Assembly: GCA_963747005.1 (NCBI GenBank)
Contig: CAVVDT010000015.1
Location: 1-64,000, forward strand
Direction: 5' to 3'
Length of the DNA stretch: 64,000 nucleotides
Origin: CAVVDT01 sp963747005
Lineage (GTDB): Bacteria > Pseudomonadota > Alphaproteobacteria > Rhizobiales > Aestuariivirgaceae
The position numbers and the translations under genes were made by a program. The notes beneath the pieces are model-generated. The model saw only the letters and a program-made list of their open reading frames with translations. It searched no databases and was not told where the DNA came from. The stretch's first letter is position 1, and each line of letters opens with the position of its first letter. Below are positions 33,990 through 43,135 of this stretch, piece after piece.

Positions 33990-35342
33990 TCACATTCCCT
34001 GGCCGGGCCAGACATCGGCCTTGCCGGGGATCACGTCGAAGGCAATGGAAATGCGCCGCTGCCGCGATTTGAACGGCACCGTCCCGTGGTAGAGATAGGC
34101 CGGAAACAGCACCATCAGACCTTCATGGGGCCTGATCGTGCGGATGGGGAAGGGCTGCGAGAACGGCAGTTCCTGTGGCGGCCGGCCGACTTCGAAGCCA
34201 CCCTTCATCACGCCGCCGGCGCCGTTTTGGGGACTCGATATTTCCTCCGGGATGGTGACATAGTAGCACCCCGACAGATAGCCGCTCATGTGAATGTGGG
34301 GCTGCTGGTTGCCTTCGCCGTCGAGCACCGCCGACCAGGCGAGGATGTGATAGTCGGCGGGGCGTTGCTCTAGGTAGGGATGGCCGCCGGCGGCGCCCGT
34401 CTGGGCGAAATAGCGCTCGACCCCCTCATACATCAACGCTTCCAGTTGCTTGATCGGCCCGCTGCCATTGACATTGATGTGGGGACCTATCCTGAGGGAG
34501 GGATGGTGCCAGGTCGGATGATCGACAGGCGGCATCTTGAGGTCCGGCTGGGCAAGGACGGCTCGTTCCAGATCGCGGTTGAAGGCGGCGAGACTGGCAT
34601 GGCCCGCTGGCGTTTGAATGGTATGGGTCTGGATCAGCCGGTCATAGTCGAGCCACGGGCGCGCTGCGTCGAGACGGCCGGTCTCGACCGCCAGCAGGGA
34701 CATGAACGCCATCGCCTCGATATCATCCGGTGCAATCTTGAGCCAGCGCCGGCAGTGCTCATACGCTCCTTCCTGCCTGTGGTGCTCTAGCAGCACCGCC
34801 AGCAGGTTGGAATAGACGTTGATCTGACCGGGGTCGCTGGCAAGGGCGCTCAGATAATAGTCCATGGCGGCTTGCTGATCGCCCGCGTTGTGGGCCGCGA
34901 TACCGGCGGAGGCGAGGATAGCGGCATGCCCCGGCAGTCGGGCGAGGGCCGAGCGGTAATAGGCAAGCGCCTGCTGCCAGCAGCCGTGATTGCCCAGGAC
35001 ATCGGCGCCCTTGACCAGAATTTCTGGGTTCTGCGGATCGAGCGCAATGGCCTCGCGCACCATCGCTTCGGCCCTGTCGATGGCACCCGCCTCGGCGAAC
35101 CGGTCGGCAAGGCGCAGGCGCGCCTGGGCGGGTTCGGCGGCGCGATTGAGGGCCCCGACGCAGGCTTCCAGATGCCTGATCGCACCCGCGCGGTCACCCA
35201 GTTCCATCGACGCCATGGCGGACAGGCTGTGCACCTGCAACGGGGCGAAATTGGCTTCGGCCAGAGGCCGCAGCCGCAACAATGCCTCGCGCGGCTTGCC
35301 CGCGTCCAACAACTGCCTGGCCTCGGCAAGCGCGGCTTCCAT
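33990..35342 (-). CDS. TPR protein with C-terminal putative 2OG-Fe(II) oxygenase domain
   Basis: A protein of about 450 residues. Residues 1-230 hold tandem TPR helices (AEAMVREAIALDPQNPEILV, QALAYYRSALARLPGHAAIL, AAMDYYLSALASDPGQINVY). Residues about 290-450 resemble the putative 2OG-Fe(II) oxygenase family: QPHIHMSGYLSGCYYVTIPE and LMVLFPAYLYHGTVPFKSRQ with RRISIAFDVIPG. The His residues in HIH and YLYH are candidate iron ligands. I chose the ATG at 35342; the open frame reaches 35534 without TPR content. It lies 69 bases before the TmpA-like gene in the same direction. A protein or small-molecule hydroxylase is likely; the target is unknown. Confidence 0.82.
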   Translation of the reverse strand: MEAALAEARQLLDAGKPREALLRLRPLAEANFAPLQVHSLSAMASMELGDRAGAIRHLEACVGALNRAAEPAQARLRLADRFAEAGAIDRAEAMVREAIALDPQNPEILVKGADVLGNHGCWQQALAYYRSALARLPGHAAILASAGIAAHNAGDQQAAMDYYLSALASDPGQINVYSNLLAVLLEHHRQEGAYEHCRRWLKIAPDDIEAMAFMSLLAVETGRLDAARPWLDYDRLIQTHTIQTPAGHASLAAFNRDLERAVLAQPDLKMPPVDHPTWHHPSLRIGPHINVNGSGPIKQLEALMYEGVERYFAQTGAAGGHPYLEQRPADYHILAWSAVLDGEGNQQPHIHMSGYLSGCYYVTIPEEISSPQNGAGGVMKGGFEVGRPPQELPFSQPFPIRTIRPHEGLMVLFPAYLYHGTVPFKSRQRRISIAFDVIPGKADVWPGQGM

Positions 35343-35428
35343 GGTGGTAACGGCCTTCCTGAATGGCTGGCCCCATTCTAGCGGTGCCGGGCCGGCAACA
35401 CAAACGCGTTGTGGCCGCTCCGCCGGGT

Positions 35429-36928
35429 TCAGATCTTCTGGTTGTAGTCGCCTATGTCGGGATAGCGGGACAGATGCTGGTCGACGTGGCGGAACATCGC
35501 CTTCATCATCTCTTCCGATACCGGGCTCTCGCACACCACCACCAGCTCTGGCTTGTTGGACGAGGCGCGTACCAGACCCCAGGTGCCGTCGTCGAGAACG
35601 ATGCGAATGCCGTTGACGGTGATCAATTCCGCGATGGCGCGTCCGGCGACCTTGCCGCCTTCAGCGGCGAGCTTCTGGAAGTAGGCGACCACCTCATCGA
35701 CGATGCCGTACTTGCTCTCGTCGGGGCAATAGGGCGACATGGTGGGCGATCCCCAGGTGCGCGGCAGGTCGCGGTAGAGATCGGCCATGGTCTTGTCCGG
35801 CGCATGATCGAGCATGCGGATGATCGCCACCGCCGAAGCGAGGCCGTCGTCATAGCCCAGGCCATAGGGCGGGCGCAGGAAATAGTGACCGGACTTCTCG
35901 AAGCCGGCGATGGCGGAAAGCTCGTTGGTGCGCCGCTTCATGTAGGAATGGCCGGTCTTCCAGTAATCGGTCCTGGCGCCGTTGGCCTTCAGCACCGGAT
36001 CGGTCATATAGAGCCCGGTCGACTTGACGTCGACCACGAAGGTCGAGCCGGGATGCGCTGCCGACATGTCGCGCGCCAGCATGACGCCGACCTTGTCGGC
36101 AAAGATCTCGCTGCCTTCATTGTCGACCACCCCGCAGCGGTCGCCGTCGCCATCGAAACCCAGCGCCAGATCGGCGCCGTGCTCTTTCACGGCCGCCGCC
36201 ATGGCATGCAGCATCTGCATGTCTTCCGGGTTGGGATTGTAGTTGGGGAAGGTATGGTCGAGTTCGCAGTCGAGCCGCACCACCTCGCAGCCCAGCGCCT
36301 CCAGCACCTGTGGCGCGAAGGCCCCCGCCGTGCCGTTGCCGCAGGCCGCCACCACCTTGAGCCGCCGCGAGATGGGACCATCGCGCGTCAGTTGGGCCTC
36401 ATAGCGCGGTGTGAGGTCGCTGACGTGAACGAGACCGCCGCCCGGGCGCATCTCCCAGGTGCCCGAAATGACAATCTCCTTCAGCGCCGCCATCTCGTCG
36501 GGCCCGAAGGTCATGGGGCGCTCACAGCCCATCTTGACGCCGGTCCAGCCATTGTCGTTGTGGCTCGCCGTCACCATGGCGACAGCCGGTACATCGAGGG
36601 CGAACTGGGCGAAGTAGGCCATGGGGGACAGCGCCAGCCCGATATCGTGGACGGTACACCCCGATGCCATCAGGCCGACGGTGAGCGCCTGCTTGATCGA
36701 CAGCGAATAGCTGCGGAAATCATGGCCGGTGACCACATGCGGCTTGATCCCGCGGCGATGCAGATAGGTGCCCAGCCCCAGCCCCAGCGCCTCGACGCCG
36801 TAGAGGTTGATTTCCTTTTCGAACAGCCAGCGCGCGTCGTATTCGCGAAAGCCGGTCGCCTTGACCAGCGGCAGACGTTCGTAGTCGGGCGTGTTGGGCT
36901 TGAGGTCGGCACGCGGTTTGGCGAGCAT
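35429..36928 (-). CDS. Phosphomannomutase/phosphoglucomutase
   Basis: A 499-residue alpha-D-phosphohexomutase converting hexose 1-phosphate and 6-phosphate for nucleotide-sugar synthesis. The phosphoserine Ser122 is in VTASHNDNGWTG, the magnesium loop DGDGDR at 259-264, and the sugar-binding EKSGHYF-like stretch in AGFEKSGHYFLRPPYG. The start at 36928 has GGAG upstream; the longer frame has no support. Length fits the alphaproteobacterial ManB/AlgC-like group, slightly longer than AlgC. It probably feeds exopolysaccharide or LPS precursors. Confidence 0.92.
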   Translation of the reverse strand: MLAKPRADLKPNTPDYERLPLVKATGFREYDARWLFEKEINLYGVEALGLGLGTYLHRRGIKPHVVTGHDFRSYSLSIKQALTVGLMASGCTVHDIGLALSPMAYFAQFALDVPAVAMVTASHNDNGWTGVKMGCERPMTFGPDEMAALKEIVISGTWEMRPGGGLVHVSDLTPRYEAQLTRDGPISRRLKVVAACGNGTAGAFAPQVLEALGCEVVRLDCELDHTFPNYNPNPEDMQMLHAMAAAVKEHGADLALGFDGDGDRCGVVDNEGSEIFADKVGVMLARDMSAAHPGSTFVVDVKSTGLYMTDPVLKANGARTDYWKTGHSYMKRRTNELSAIAGFEKSGHYFLRPPYGLGYDDGLASAVAIIRMLDHAPDKTMADLYRDLPRTWGSPTMSPYCPDESKYGIVDEVVAYFQKLAAEGGKVAGRAIAELITVNGIRIVLDDGTWGLVRASSNKPELVVVCESPVSEEMMKAMFRHVDQHLSRYPDIGDYNQKI

Positions 36929-37091
36929 GGAGGTCTCCGGCAGCGGATTTGCAAGGCCTTCGCAGCCTGGCGGCGATGGCGGCACAAATGGTCGATGGCC
37001 GACGGGTTTGCCCCGGCTGCCGGTGAATTTCAACTGCAATCGTGACGAGGCCTAAACGGCCGGGCCGGGGGGACCGTGCCCCGCCGGCACC

Positions 37092-37343
37092 TTACAGAGC
37101 GCCACCCCGCCTGGCGCGGGCGCCACCCTTGCGGCGTTTGGTCAGGGTAAGGGTGCGTACCCGCTCCTGCAGGCCGACCATGATGGTGCGGCGTTCGTCG
37201 CTGTCGATGGCGAGCCAGCTTGCGATCTCGCCGCGCGTGCGTCCGCAACCGACGCAATAGCCGGTCTCGGGATCGACAACGCAGACCTTGACGCAGGGCG
37301 TCTCGATGTCGAGGCATAGCGGGGCGTTCATTTCAGCATCCAT
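37092..37343 (-). CDS. DUF1289 domain protein
   Basis: An 83-residue protein with the DUF1289 cysteine pattern: TPCVKVCVVDPETGYCVGCG then RTRGEIASWLAIDSDERRTI. Four cysteines suggest a small metal or iron-sulfur site. The C-terminus is Lys/Arg rich. The start may be 37343 or 37331, both ATG. The family is widespread in proteobacteria with no assigned function. Confidence 0.85.
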   Translation of the reverse strand: MDAEMNAPLCLDIETPCVKVCVVDPETGYCVGCGRTRGEIASWLAIDSDERRTIMVGLQERVRTLTLTKRRKGGARARRGGAL

Positions 37344-37420
37344 CGTGACTTCAATCGCATTGTTGGCGCGCGGCGCAGCGCGCTTGCTGTCCCCAAGCGG
37401 CACACGATGGCGCGATTGCG

Positions 37421-38209
37421 TCACTCTTCCAGCGTCAGCACACCGTCGTGGATGCCAAAGCCCGACAGTCGCGACAGGAAGCTCATGCCCAGCAGGGTGC
37501 CCTTCAGCACCCCCTGCGGCATCACCAGCGCATCGACGTCATAGACCACGATGTTGTCGATCTCCACCCGTTGGAGTTTCGTCATCGCCGCCTTGACCAC
37601 ACCGTTGGCGGTGGAGACGGGGACCGTGTAATCGAGACTGAAGGGGTGGAGGCCGGCTTTGTCGGCATCGGCGTAGCTCATGGCGACCATGCTGGCGCCG
37701 GTATCGATGAGTACGGTGATCGGCGTGTAGTCGATCTGCGCCGTGGTGAAGAAATGCCCGTTCGCGCCGGATTTGATTTCCGTGCGGACCGCCATCAGCA
37801 ACACCTGGGCTGTGGGTAGCGGGTCGGTCGGCAGGGTCTCGTCGTGAAGCGGCATAATGCTCTCGCGCAGCCGCACCCTGGCCGTGGGCACCGGCGTATC
37901 GCGCCCGCGCTCGGCCGCCGCAGCGTGCGGCAGTCCGTTGAGCGCGGCCTGGCTGATGGTATTGATATTGAAAGCGATGACGAACATGGCCGCCACGACC
38001 GAGCCCCAGATCGCGGCCACCCGCGAGGCCGACCAGGCGGGTGACAACAGGCCGAGCACCGACGACAGGGACGCCAGGCACAAAAGCAGCGCCACCTTGG
38101 CCAGATCCGCCGCCGCCGACGCGCCGATACCCAGAATCTGGTCCGGCCGCAGGATGAAGACCCCTGCAATGGTCAATAGCGACAAGACAACGCCGAGTAC
38201 GCCAGACAT
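37421..38209 (-). CDS. Membrane-anchored retroviral-type (clan AA) aspartic protease
   Basis: About 262 residues. Three hydrophobic segments occupy residues 1-95 (GVLGVVLSLLTIAGVFIL, VALLLCLASLSSVLGLL, AAIWGSVVAAMFVIAFNI). The C-terminal domain (about 155-262) is a single-lobe aspartic protease of the TIGR02281 type: HFFTTAQIDYTPITVLIDTG with catalytic Asp in DTGAS, then LLGMSFLSRLSGF. One lobe per chain implies a dimeric active site. GGGA precedes the ATG at 38209. The substrate is unknown; in alphaproteobacteria these are predicted periplasmic or membrane proteases. Confidence 0.85.
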   Translation of the reverse strand: MSGVLGVVLSLLTIAGVFILRPDQILGIGASAAADLAKVALLLCLASLSSVLGLLSPAWSASRVAAIWGSVVAAMFVIAFNINTISQAALNGLPHAAAAERGRDTPVPTARVRLRESIMPLHDETLPTDPLPTAQVLLMAVRTEIKSGANGHFFTTAQIDYTPITVLIDTGASMVAMSYADADKAGLHPFSLDYTVPVSTANGVVKAAMTKLQRVEIDNIVVYDVDALVMPQGVLKGTLLGMSFLSRLSGFGIHDGVLTLEE

Positions 38210-38290
38210 GCCCAGTTCCCGCCAATCGTTGTGTGCAATCCGTCGCCACACTAGCAGCAGTTTGCAAACGGAGGGTGAACGGCGGGCCTG

Positions 38291-38336
38291 GAGCATGATG
38301 CCGAAAAGTGGACGCCGCCTTTCGGATAATATCACG
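38291..38336. repeat. Alphaproteobacterial palindromic repeat (GAGCATGATGCCGAAAAGTGG type)
   Basis: GAGCATGATGCCGAAAAGTGG followed by CGCCTTTCGGATAATATCACG is an imperfect palindrome (CCGAAAAGTGG-CGCC-TTTCGG). I recall this repeat family in many Hyphomicrobiales intergenic regions. It lies between the protease and cobS genes. Confidence 0.6.
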
Positions 38337-38419
38337 CCCAACTCATTGGAATCGATCAGCTTTCATGCAATTGGGTGATTCTGCCCGATTGCATGCTGGT
38401 CCAGCGGCACGGTCCGGCA

Positions 38420-39265
38420 TCAGCCGACGATGGCGCTTGCCGCGACCAGCATGACGGCTTCGCAGGCGACCTGCACGCTGCCGCACACATCGCCGGTCTG
38501 GCCGCCGATCAGCCGGCGCGACAGGCGCATGACGGCCAGCATGGCGACGAGGCCGGTCAATGCCACGACGCTCATGCCCCGCAGCGAGACGACCGGCCAC
38601 AGGACCGCGATAAAGATGCCAAGACCGGCCGCCGCCGCCTGTACCACTGTCGCGCGCCCCGGATGGCCAGCCTCGGCCGAGCGGCCGTCGGGCCGCGCCG
38701 CCGGGAGGCCTGAGAGCACCGGTACCATGGCTGCGCGCGACAGGCATTGAACGGCGATCATCACGCCGGCGACAAGCCAACCGTTGGCATGGGTTCCGCC
38801 CGTTGCCGCAATATGGGTCAGGGCCGTCCAGCGGATGAGGAAGGCCAGCACCAGGGCGATGACGCCGTAGCTGCCGATGTGGCTGTCGCGCATGATCGCC
38901 AGTCGTTGCGCGGCGTCATGACCGCCGCCGAAGCCGTCCGCGGTATCGGCCAGCCCGTCTTCATGCAGTCCGCCGGTCGCGACAACCAGTGCGCCCAGCG
39001 CGACGGCAACGGCAACACTTGCCGGCACACCGATCGCATGCAAGCCGTAATAGACCGCCGCGCCCGCCGCGCCGATGAGGGCGCCGGCCGGTCCGAAGGC
39101 CCGCGCTGCCGCGGCCAGCGGCGGCAGGCGTGCGGCCGGCACGGTGATCGGCAGGCGCGTCAGGAAGAAGATCGAAGCTCTGAGATCGATGAGCCACTGT
39201 GCGGCATCGCCAGCCGCGTGGTCGGCCGCGCCACCTGCTTCACTTTTTCCTACCCCGGTATCCAT
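38420..39265 (-). CDS. cobS: Adenosylcobinamide-GDP ribazoletransferase
   Basis: A 281-residue multi-pass inner-membrane enzyme joining adenosylcobinamide-GDP with alpha-ribazole in the last steps of cobalamin synthesis. The family motif HEDGLADTADG is at 101-111, preceded by FLTRLPI near 34-40. About six hydrophobic segments follow. I start at the ATG at 39265, although the frame is open much further through the antisense of cobT. It is divergent from cobT with a 72-base spacer; no cobalamin riboswitch fits in that gap. Confidence 0.92.
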   Translation of the reverse strand: MDTGVGKSEAGGAADHAAGDAAQWLIDLRASIFFLTRLPITVPAARLPPLAAAARAFGPAGALIGAAGAAVYYGLHAIGVPASVAVAVALGALVVATGGLHEDGLADTADGFGGGHDAAQRLAIMRDSHIGSYGVIALVLAFLIRWTALTHIAATGGTHANGWLVAGVMIAVQCLSRAAMVPVLSGLPAARPDGRSAEAGHPGRATVVQAAAAGLGIFIAVLWPVVSLRGMSVVALTGLVAMLAVMRLSRRLIGGQTGDVCGSVQVACEAVMLVAASAIVG

Positions 39266-39337
39266 TATTGTCCCTATCGGGTTGCGGGCCCAGCCGCTAA
39301 GAGGGGCATTGATCCGTTCCCGATAGACCCGGAGACC

Positions 39338-40369
39338 ATGATGGACAAGCCCCCGAGCGGTCGACCCTTCGACGACATCCGCGCCCTTGTCAGCGACTTG
39401 CCGGGCCCCGATGAGGCGGCCATCGCCGCCGTGCGCCAGCGCGACGCCACCCTGACCAAGCCGCCGGGTGCCCTGGGGCGGCTGGAGGAAATCGCCGAAT
39501 GGCTCGCCGCCTGGCAGGGCCGCCATCCACCGCGCATCGAACTGCCGCTGGTAGCGGTGTTCGCCGGCAATCACGGCGTCGTGGCACAAGGCGTTGCCGC
39601 CTATCCCCCGGAAGTGACTGCCCAGATGGTCGCCAATTTCCGCGCCGGCGGGGCGGCGATCAACCAGATCTGCAAGGTCGCCGATGCGACCTTGAAGGTT
39701 TTCGAACTGGCGCTCGAGATGCCGACCAAGGACATCACCGCCGATGCCGCCATGGCCGAAGACGAATGTGCCGCCACCATAGCCTATGGCATGGAGGCGG
39801 TAGCCGAACCGTGCGATCTCTTGTGCATCGGTGAAATGGGCATCGGCAACACCACCATCGCCGCGGCTATCGGCCATGCGCTTTATGGTGACGACCCGGC
39901 CGACTGGGTGGGTCCCGGAACCGGCGTCGACAAGGCGGGGCTCGCCCGCAAGGCCGACGCGGTCAGCCGCGCCATTGCCCTGCACAAGGCCCATCTGAAC
40001 GATCCCCTGGAAGTGCTGCGGCGGGTGGGAGGGCGCGAGATCGCCGCCATGGTAGGCGCCATCGTCGCTGCCCGTGTCCGCCATGTACCGGTGCTGGTCG
40101 ATGGCTATGTGGCGACCTCGGCCGCCGCCATCGTGCACGCCATGGCGCCCGGCGCCATCGATCACTGCCTTTGCGCCCATCGCTCGGCCGAGCCGTCGCA
40201 TGCCACCATGCTTCAACGCATGGGCAAGGCGCCTTTGCTCGACCTCGGCATGCGTCTGGGCGAGGGCACGGGAGCGGGCCTCGCCATCATGCTGGCCAAG
40301 GCCGCCTGCGAGCTGCATTCAGGCATGGCCAGCTTCGCCGAGGCCGGGGTCAGCGACCGCGAGGACTAG
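39338..40369 (+). CDS. cobT: Nicotinate-nucleotide-dimethylbenzimidazole phosphoribosyltransferase
   Basis: A 343-residue enzyme making alpha-ribazole phosphate from dimethylbenzimidazole and nicotinate mononucleotide. Motifs include TKPPGALGRLEEIAEW near the N-terminus, VFAGNHGVVAQGVAAYP, GIGNTTIAAA and the catalytic region PLLDLGMRLGEGTGAGLA. Two ATG codons are adjacent at 39338 and 39341; GGAG fits the second slightly better. It is divergent from cobS and convergent with pckA, whose stop lies 17 bases away. The pairing indicates that the organism finishes the lower loop of B12. Confidence 0.94.
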   Translation: MMDKPPSGRPFDDIRALVSDLPGPDEAAIAAVRQRDATLTKPPGALGRLEEIAEWLAAWQGRHPPRIELPLVAVFAGNHGVVAQGVAAYPPEVTAQMVANFRAGGAAINQICKVADATLKVFELALEMPTKDITADAAMAEDECAATIAYGMEAVAEPCDLLCIGEMGIGNTTIAAAIGHALYGDDPADWVGPGTGVDKAGLARKADAVSRAIALHKAHLNDPLEVLRRVGGREIAAMVGAIVAARVRHVPVLVDGYVATSAAAIVHAMAPGAIDHCLCAHRSAEPSHATMLQRMGKAPLLDLGMRLGEGTGAGLAIMLAKAACELHSGMASFAEAGVSDRED

Positions 40370-40386
40370 CGTCTGGAAAGCGGTGG

Positions 40387-42003
40387 CTACTCCGCCGCCT
40401 GCTTCACCGCCGGGGCGGCGGCGCGTACATCAGCATCCACGTGGTCCTCGAACTTGGTGAAGTTGGCAACGAACATGTCGACCAGCTTCCTCGCCTCTGC
40501 GTCGTAGGCGGCCTTGTCCTTCCACGTCTCGCGCGGATTGAGGATGGCGGCATCGACGTCTGGAACCGTCGTCGGGACTTCGAAGCCAAAGAACGGATCG
40601 ATGCGCATGGGAGCCGACTTGAGGCTGCCGTCGAGCGCTCCCGCCAGCAGGGCCCGCGTCACCTTGATCGGCATGCGCTGGCCCTCGCCGTAGCGCCCGC
40701 CCGTCCAGCCGGTGTTCACCAGCCAGCAATTGACGCCATGCCGGGCGACTTTTTCCTTCACCAGATTGCCGTAGACGCTCGGATGGCGCGGCATGAAGGG
40801 CGCGCCGAAACAGGTCGAAAACGTCGCCTGGGTGCCTTTGACGCCTTTTTCGGTCCCCGCCACCTTGGCGGTATAGCCCGACAGGAAATGATACATCGCC
40901 TGGGCCGGTGAAAGCCGGGCAATGGGCGGCATCACGCCCGAGGCGTCCGCCGTCAGCATGATGATGTTGCGCGGATGGCCGGCCATGCCGGTCTCCGAGG
41001 CATTGGGGATGAAATGCATGGGATAGGCCACGCGCCCGTTCTCGGTGAGCGAGGCGTCATCGAAATCGGGCAATCGCGTCTCGGGATCGATCCAGACATT
41101 TTCCAGGATCGAGCCCCAGCGCTGGGTGGTCGAATAGATCTCCGGCTCGGCTTCGGCCGACAGGCGGATGGTCTTGGCGTAGCACCCGCCCTCGAAGTTG
41201 AAGATGCCTTCGTCCGACCAGCCGTGCTCGTCGTCGCCGATCAGGGTGCGGCGCGCATCCGAGGAAAGGGTCGTCTTGCCGGTACCCGACAGGCCGAAGA
41301 ATAGTGCCGATACGCCGTCGGCATCGGCATTGGCCGAGCAGTGCATGGGCAGGATGCCCTTGGCGGGCAGGAAGTAGTTGAGGGTGCCGAACACCGACTT
41401 CTTGGTTTCGCCGGCATATTCGCTGGACCCGATAAGCACCAGGCGCTCTGCAAGGTCAGAGGCGATGACCGTGTCCGAGCGCACCCCGTGACGGGCGGGA
41501 TCGGCCTTGAAGCTCGGGATATTGATGATGTGGAGTTCGGGTTCGAACGACGCCACCTCTTCAACGGACGGCCGGCGCAACAGATAGCGGATGAACAGCG
41601 CATGCCAGGCCAGTTCGGTGACCACCCTGACGGCGATGCAGTGGGCAGGATCGGCGCCGCCATAGAGGTCCTGGACGAAGAGTTCGCGTCCGCCGGCATG
41701 GGCGAAGATGTCCGCCTTGAGGGTTGCGAAATGCGCCGGCGACATGGCCTTGTTGTTGTCCCACCAGATCGAATCCTCGGTGGTTGCATCGCGCACGATG
41801 AACTTGTCCTGGGCGGAGCGGCCCGTATGTACCCCGGTGGTGACCGCCAGCGGCCCGTTCGCTGCGACCAGCCCCTCGCCGCGCCGGATGGCAGCTTCGT
41901 AGAGCTGCACCTCGTTGAGATTGTAATGGATCGGATGGCTGGGGGTGAGGCCCATTGCCTCGAAGGGACGCTTCTGGTTGAAACGGCCTTTGTGGACTGA
42001 CAT
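40387..42003 (-). CDS. pckA: Phosphoenolpyruvate carboxykinase (ATP)
   Basis: A 538-residue ATP-type PEP carboxykinase, the entry step of gluconeogenesis from oxaloacetate. The P-loop GLSGTGKT is at 237-244, with TGRSAQDKFIVRD near 60-72 and LIGDDEHGWSDEGIFNFEGG. The start at 42003 has AGAGGA upstream. In alphaproteobacteria pckA is classically divergent from chvI and under ChvI control; here a HugZ-like gene separates them. The 248-base upstream region presumably contains the promoter, but I cannot place it. Confidence 0.96.
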   Translation of the reverse strand: MSVHKGRFNQKRPFEAMGLTPSHPIHYNLNEVQLYEAAIRRGEGLVAANGPLAVTTGVHTGRSAQDKFIVRDATTEDSIWWDNNKAMSPAHFATLKADIFAHAGGRELFVQDLYGGADPAHCIAVRVVTELAWHALFIRYLLRRPSVEEVASFEPELHIINIPSFKADPARHGVRSDTVIASDLAERLVLIGSSEYAGETKKSVFGTLNYFLPAKGILPMHCSANADADGVSALFFGLSGTGKTTLSSDARRTLIGDDEHGWSDEGIFNFEGGCYAKTIRLSAEAEPEIYSTTQRWGSILENVWIDPETRLPDFDDASLTENGRVAYPMHFIPNASETGMAGHPRNIIMLTADASGVMPPIARLSPAQAMYHFLSGYTAKVAGTEKGVKGTQATFSTCFGAPFMPRHPSVYGNLVKEKVARHGVNCWLVNTGWTGGRYGEGQRMPIKVTRALLAGALDGSLKSAPMRIDPFFGFEVPTTVPDVDAAILNPRETWKDKAAYDAEARKLVDMFVANFTKFEDHVDADVRAAAPAVKQAAE

Positions 42004-42251
42004 TCCCTGTTCCTCTGGCTTGCGGCCTTCCCGCCACCTGTCGCGGTATTGGCCCCGGCAAAAGGGAGCCTGCGGCCAACATTTTTCCAACTATTGCCGC
42101 CTGAAAGCGGCACCGCTGGCCGGCACGGATCGGAATGTATGCCCTTGAGCGGCCTTCCGGCTGGCGCGGCGAATGCGCATCGCTCCTAAAGAATAGCACC
42201 GCGCGACGCAACCCGGCACCTCAAGAAAATTCGCTGGATGAAAAGTCCCGC

Positions 42252-42983
42252 TCAGTCCGACGCCCGCAACCGGCGGGTAATGGCGGCCAGTTCGTGGCGG
42301 AGTTCGGCGCCATCCTTCAGAAGGCGCCCGAATTCGAAGCGCCGCCGCTCCTTGTCGCTGGCGAGGTCTATGCCTTCGGCGTCGATGGCGACGGCCTGAA
42401 CTTCAGGCGAGGGTTGACCGCCGCAGGCCCGCCACAGCAGCGCGACGGCATCGTCGTGGTCCGTATTGATGTGCTCGACTGCGCTCTTGTCGAGTCCGGC
42501 AAACAGCACCGCCCGTTTGGCGTCGATCAGCATGTCGGCACCAGAAAACGTGCGGATGCGGCCAAATCCCGCCACCACATGCACGATTTCGGGTGTCATG
42601 CGCCAGAAGCTGAAGTCGGCAAAGCCGGCGAACGCGGCGGCTGCCGGGTGGAGTGCCAGGTAGCGGCGCGCGACCCCGTCCTCGGCGACCTGCTCGAACC
42701 GGCCGATCAGCGTGGCGCGGGCGCCTTCCAGGCGGTCTCCTTCCGGCTTCGGGTCGGCGATCAGCAGCGAGGCGCGTTCGTCGTGCATCAAGTTGCGGGT
42801 ATGCCAGGCCAGCCGCGAGATCAGAATAAGCGGCCGCCCGGCCTGATCGCAGGCCACATTGACCAGCGAAGCATAGGGCGCGCCCTCCTGCGTGAGGGTG
42901 GCGAGCATGCCGCTTTCAGACTGGCGCAACAGACGCCGGACGGCGGATCCGCTGGTGATTTCACTCTCTCTATCGCTGTTCAT
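42252..42983 (-). CDS. HugZ-family / pyridoxamine 5'-phosphate oxidase-like protein
   Basis: A 243-residue protein. Residues about 10-165 form a split-barrel flavin- or heme-binding domain (AVRRLLRQSESGMLATLTQE, ASLVNVACDQAGRPLILISR). Residues about 170-240 are the DUF2470 C-terminal domain (HINTDHDDAVALLW). This combination is that of HugZ-type heme oxygenases used for iron from heme. The heme ligand His cannot be confirmed. No other heme-uptake genes are present, so a generic split-barrel protein remains possible. It is divergent from chvI. Confidence 0.8.
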   Translation of the reverse strand: MNSDRESEITSGSAVRRLLRQSESGMLATLTQEGAPYASLVNVACDQAGRPLILISRLAWHTRNLMHDERASLLIADPKPEGDRLEGARATLIGRFEQVAEDGVARRYLALHPAAAAFAGFADFSFWRMTPEIVHVVAGFGRIRTFSGADMLIDAKRAVLFAGLDKSAVEHINTDHDDAVALLWRACGGQPSPEVQAVAIDAEGIDLASDKERRRFEFGRLLKDGAELRHELAAITRRLRASD

Positions 42984-43135
42984 CCACCTTACCCTTGAAA
43001 CAGTCTGCCATGTTTACCACATTTCTGCCATAATTGACCGTCGGCGTAACGGCGATCGCGACTATCGGTCCGCCACATTTTACGCTAACTCACCCATTAG
43101 AGCGCGCAAGGGTATCAACCGAAATGGGGAAAAAA

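Noticed and set aside
35363..37045. A 560-codon plus-strand open frame
   Set aside because: Antisense shadow of the phosphomannomutase gene; low-complexity His/Arg/Val composition and no motif.
39266..39337. Cobalamin riboswitch between cobS and cobT
   Set aside because: Only 72 bases separate the divergent genes, too short for a B12 riboswitch with its box, and none of its conserved sequence is seen.
39266..40318. Upstream extension of the cobS reading frame
   Set aside because: The frame runs through the antisense of cobT. Only the last 281 codons match CobS, so the ATG at 39265 is used.
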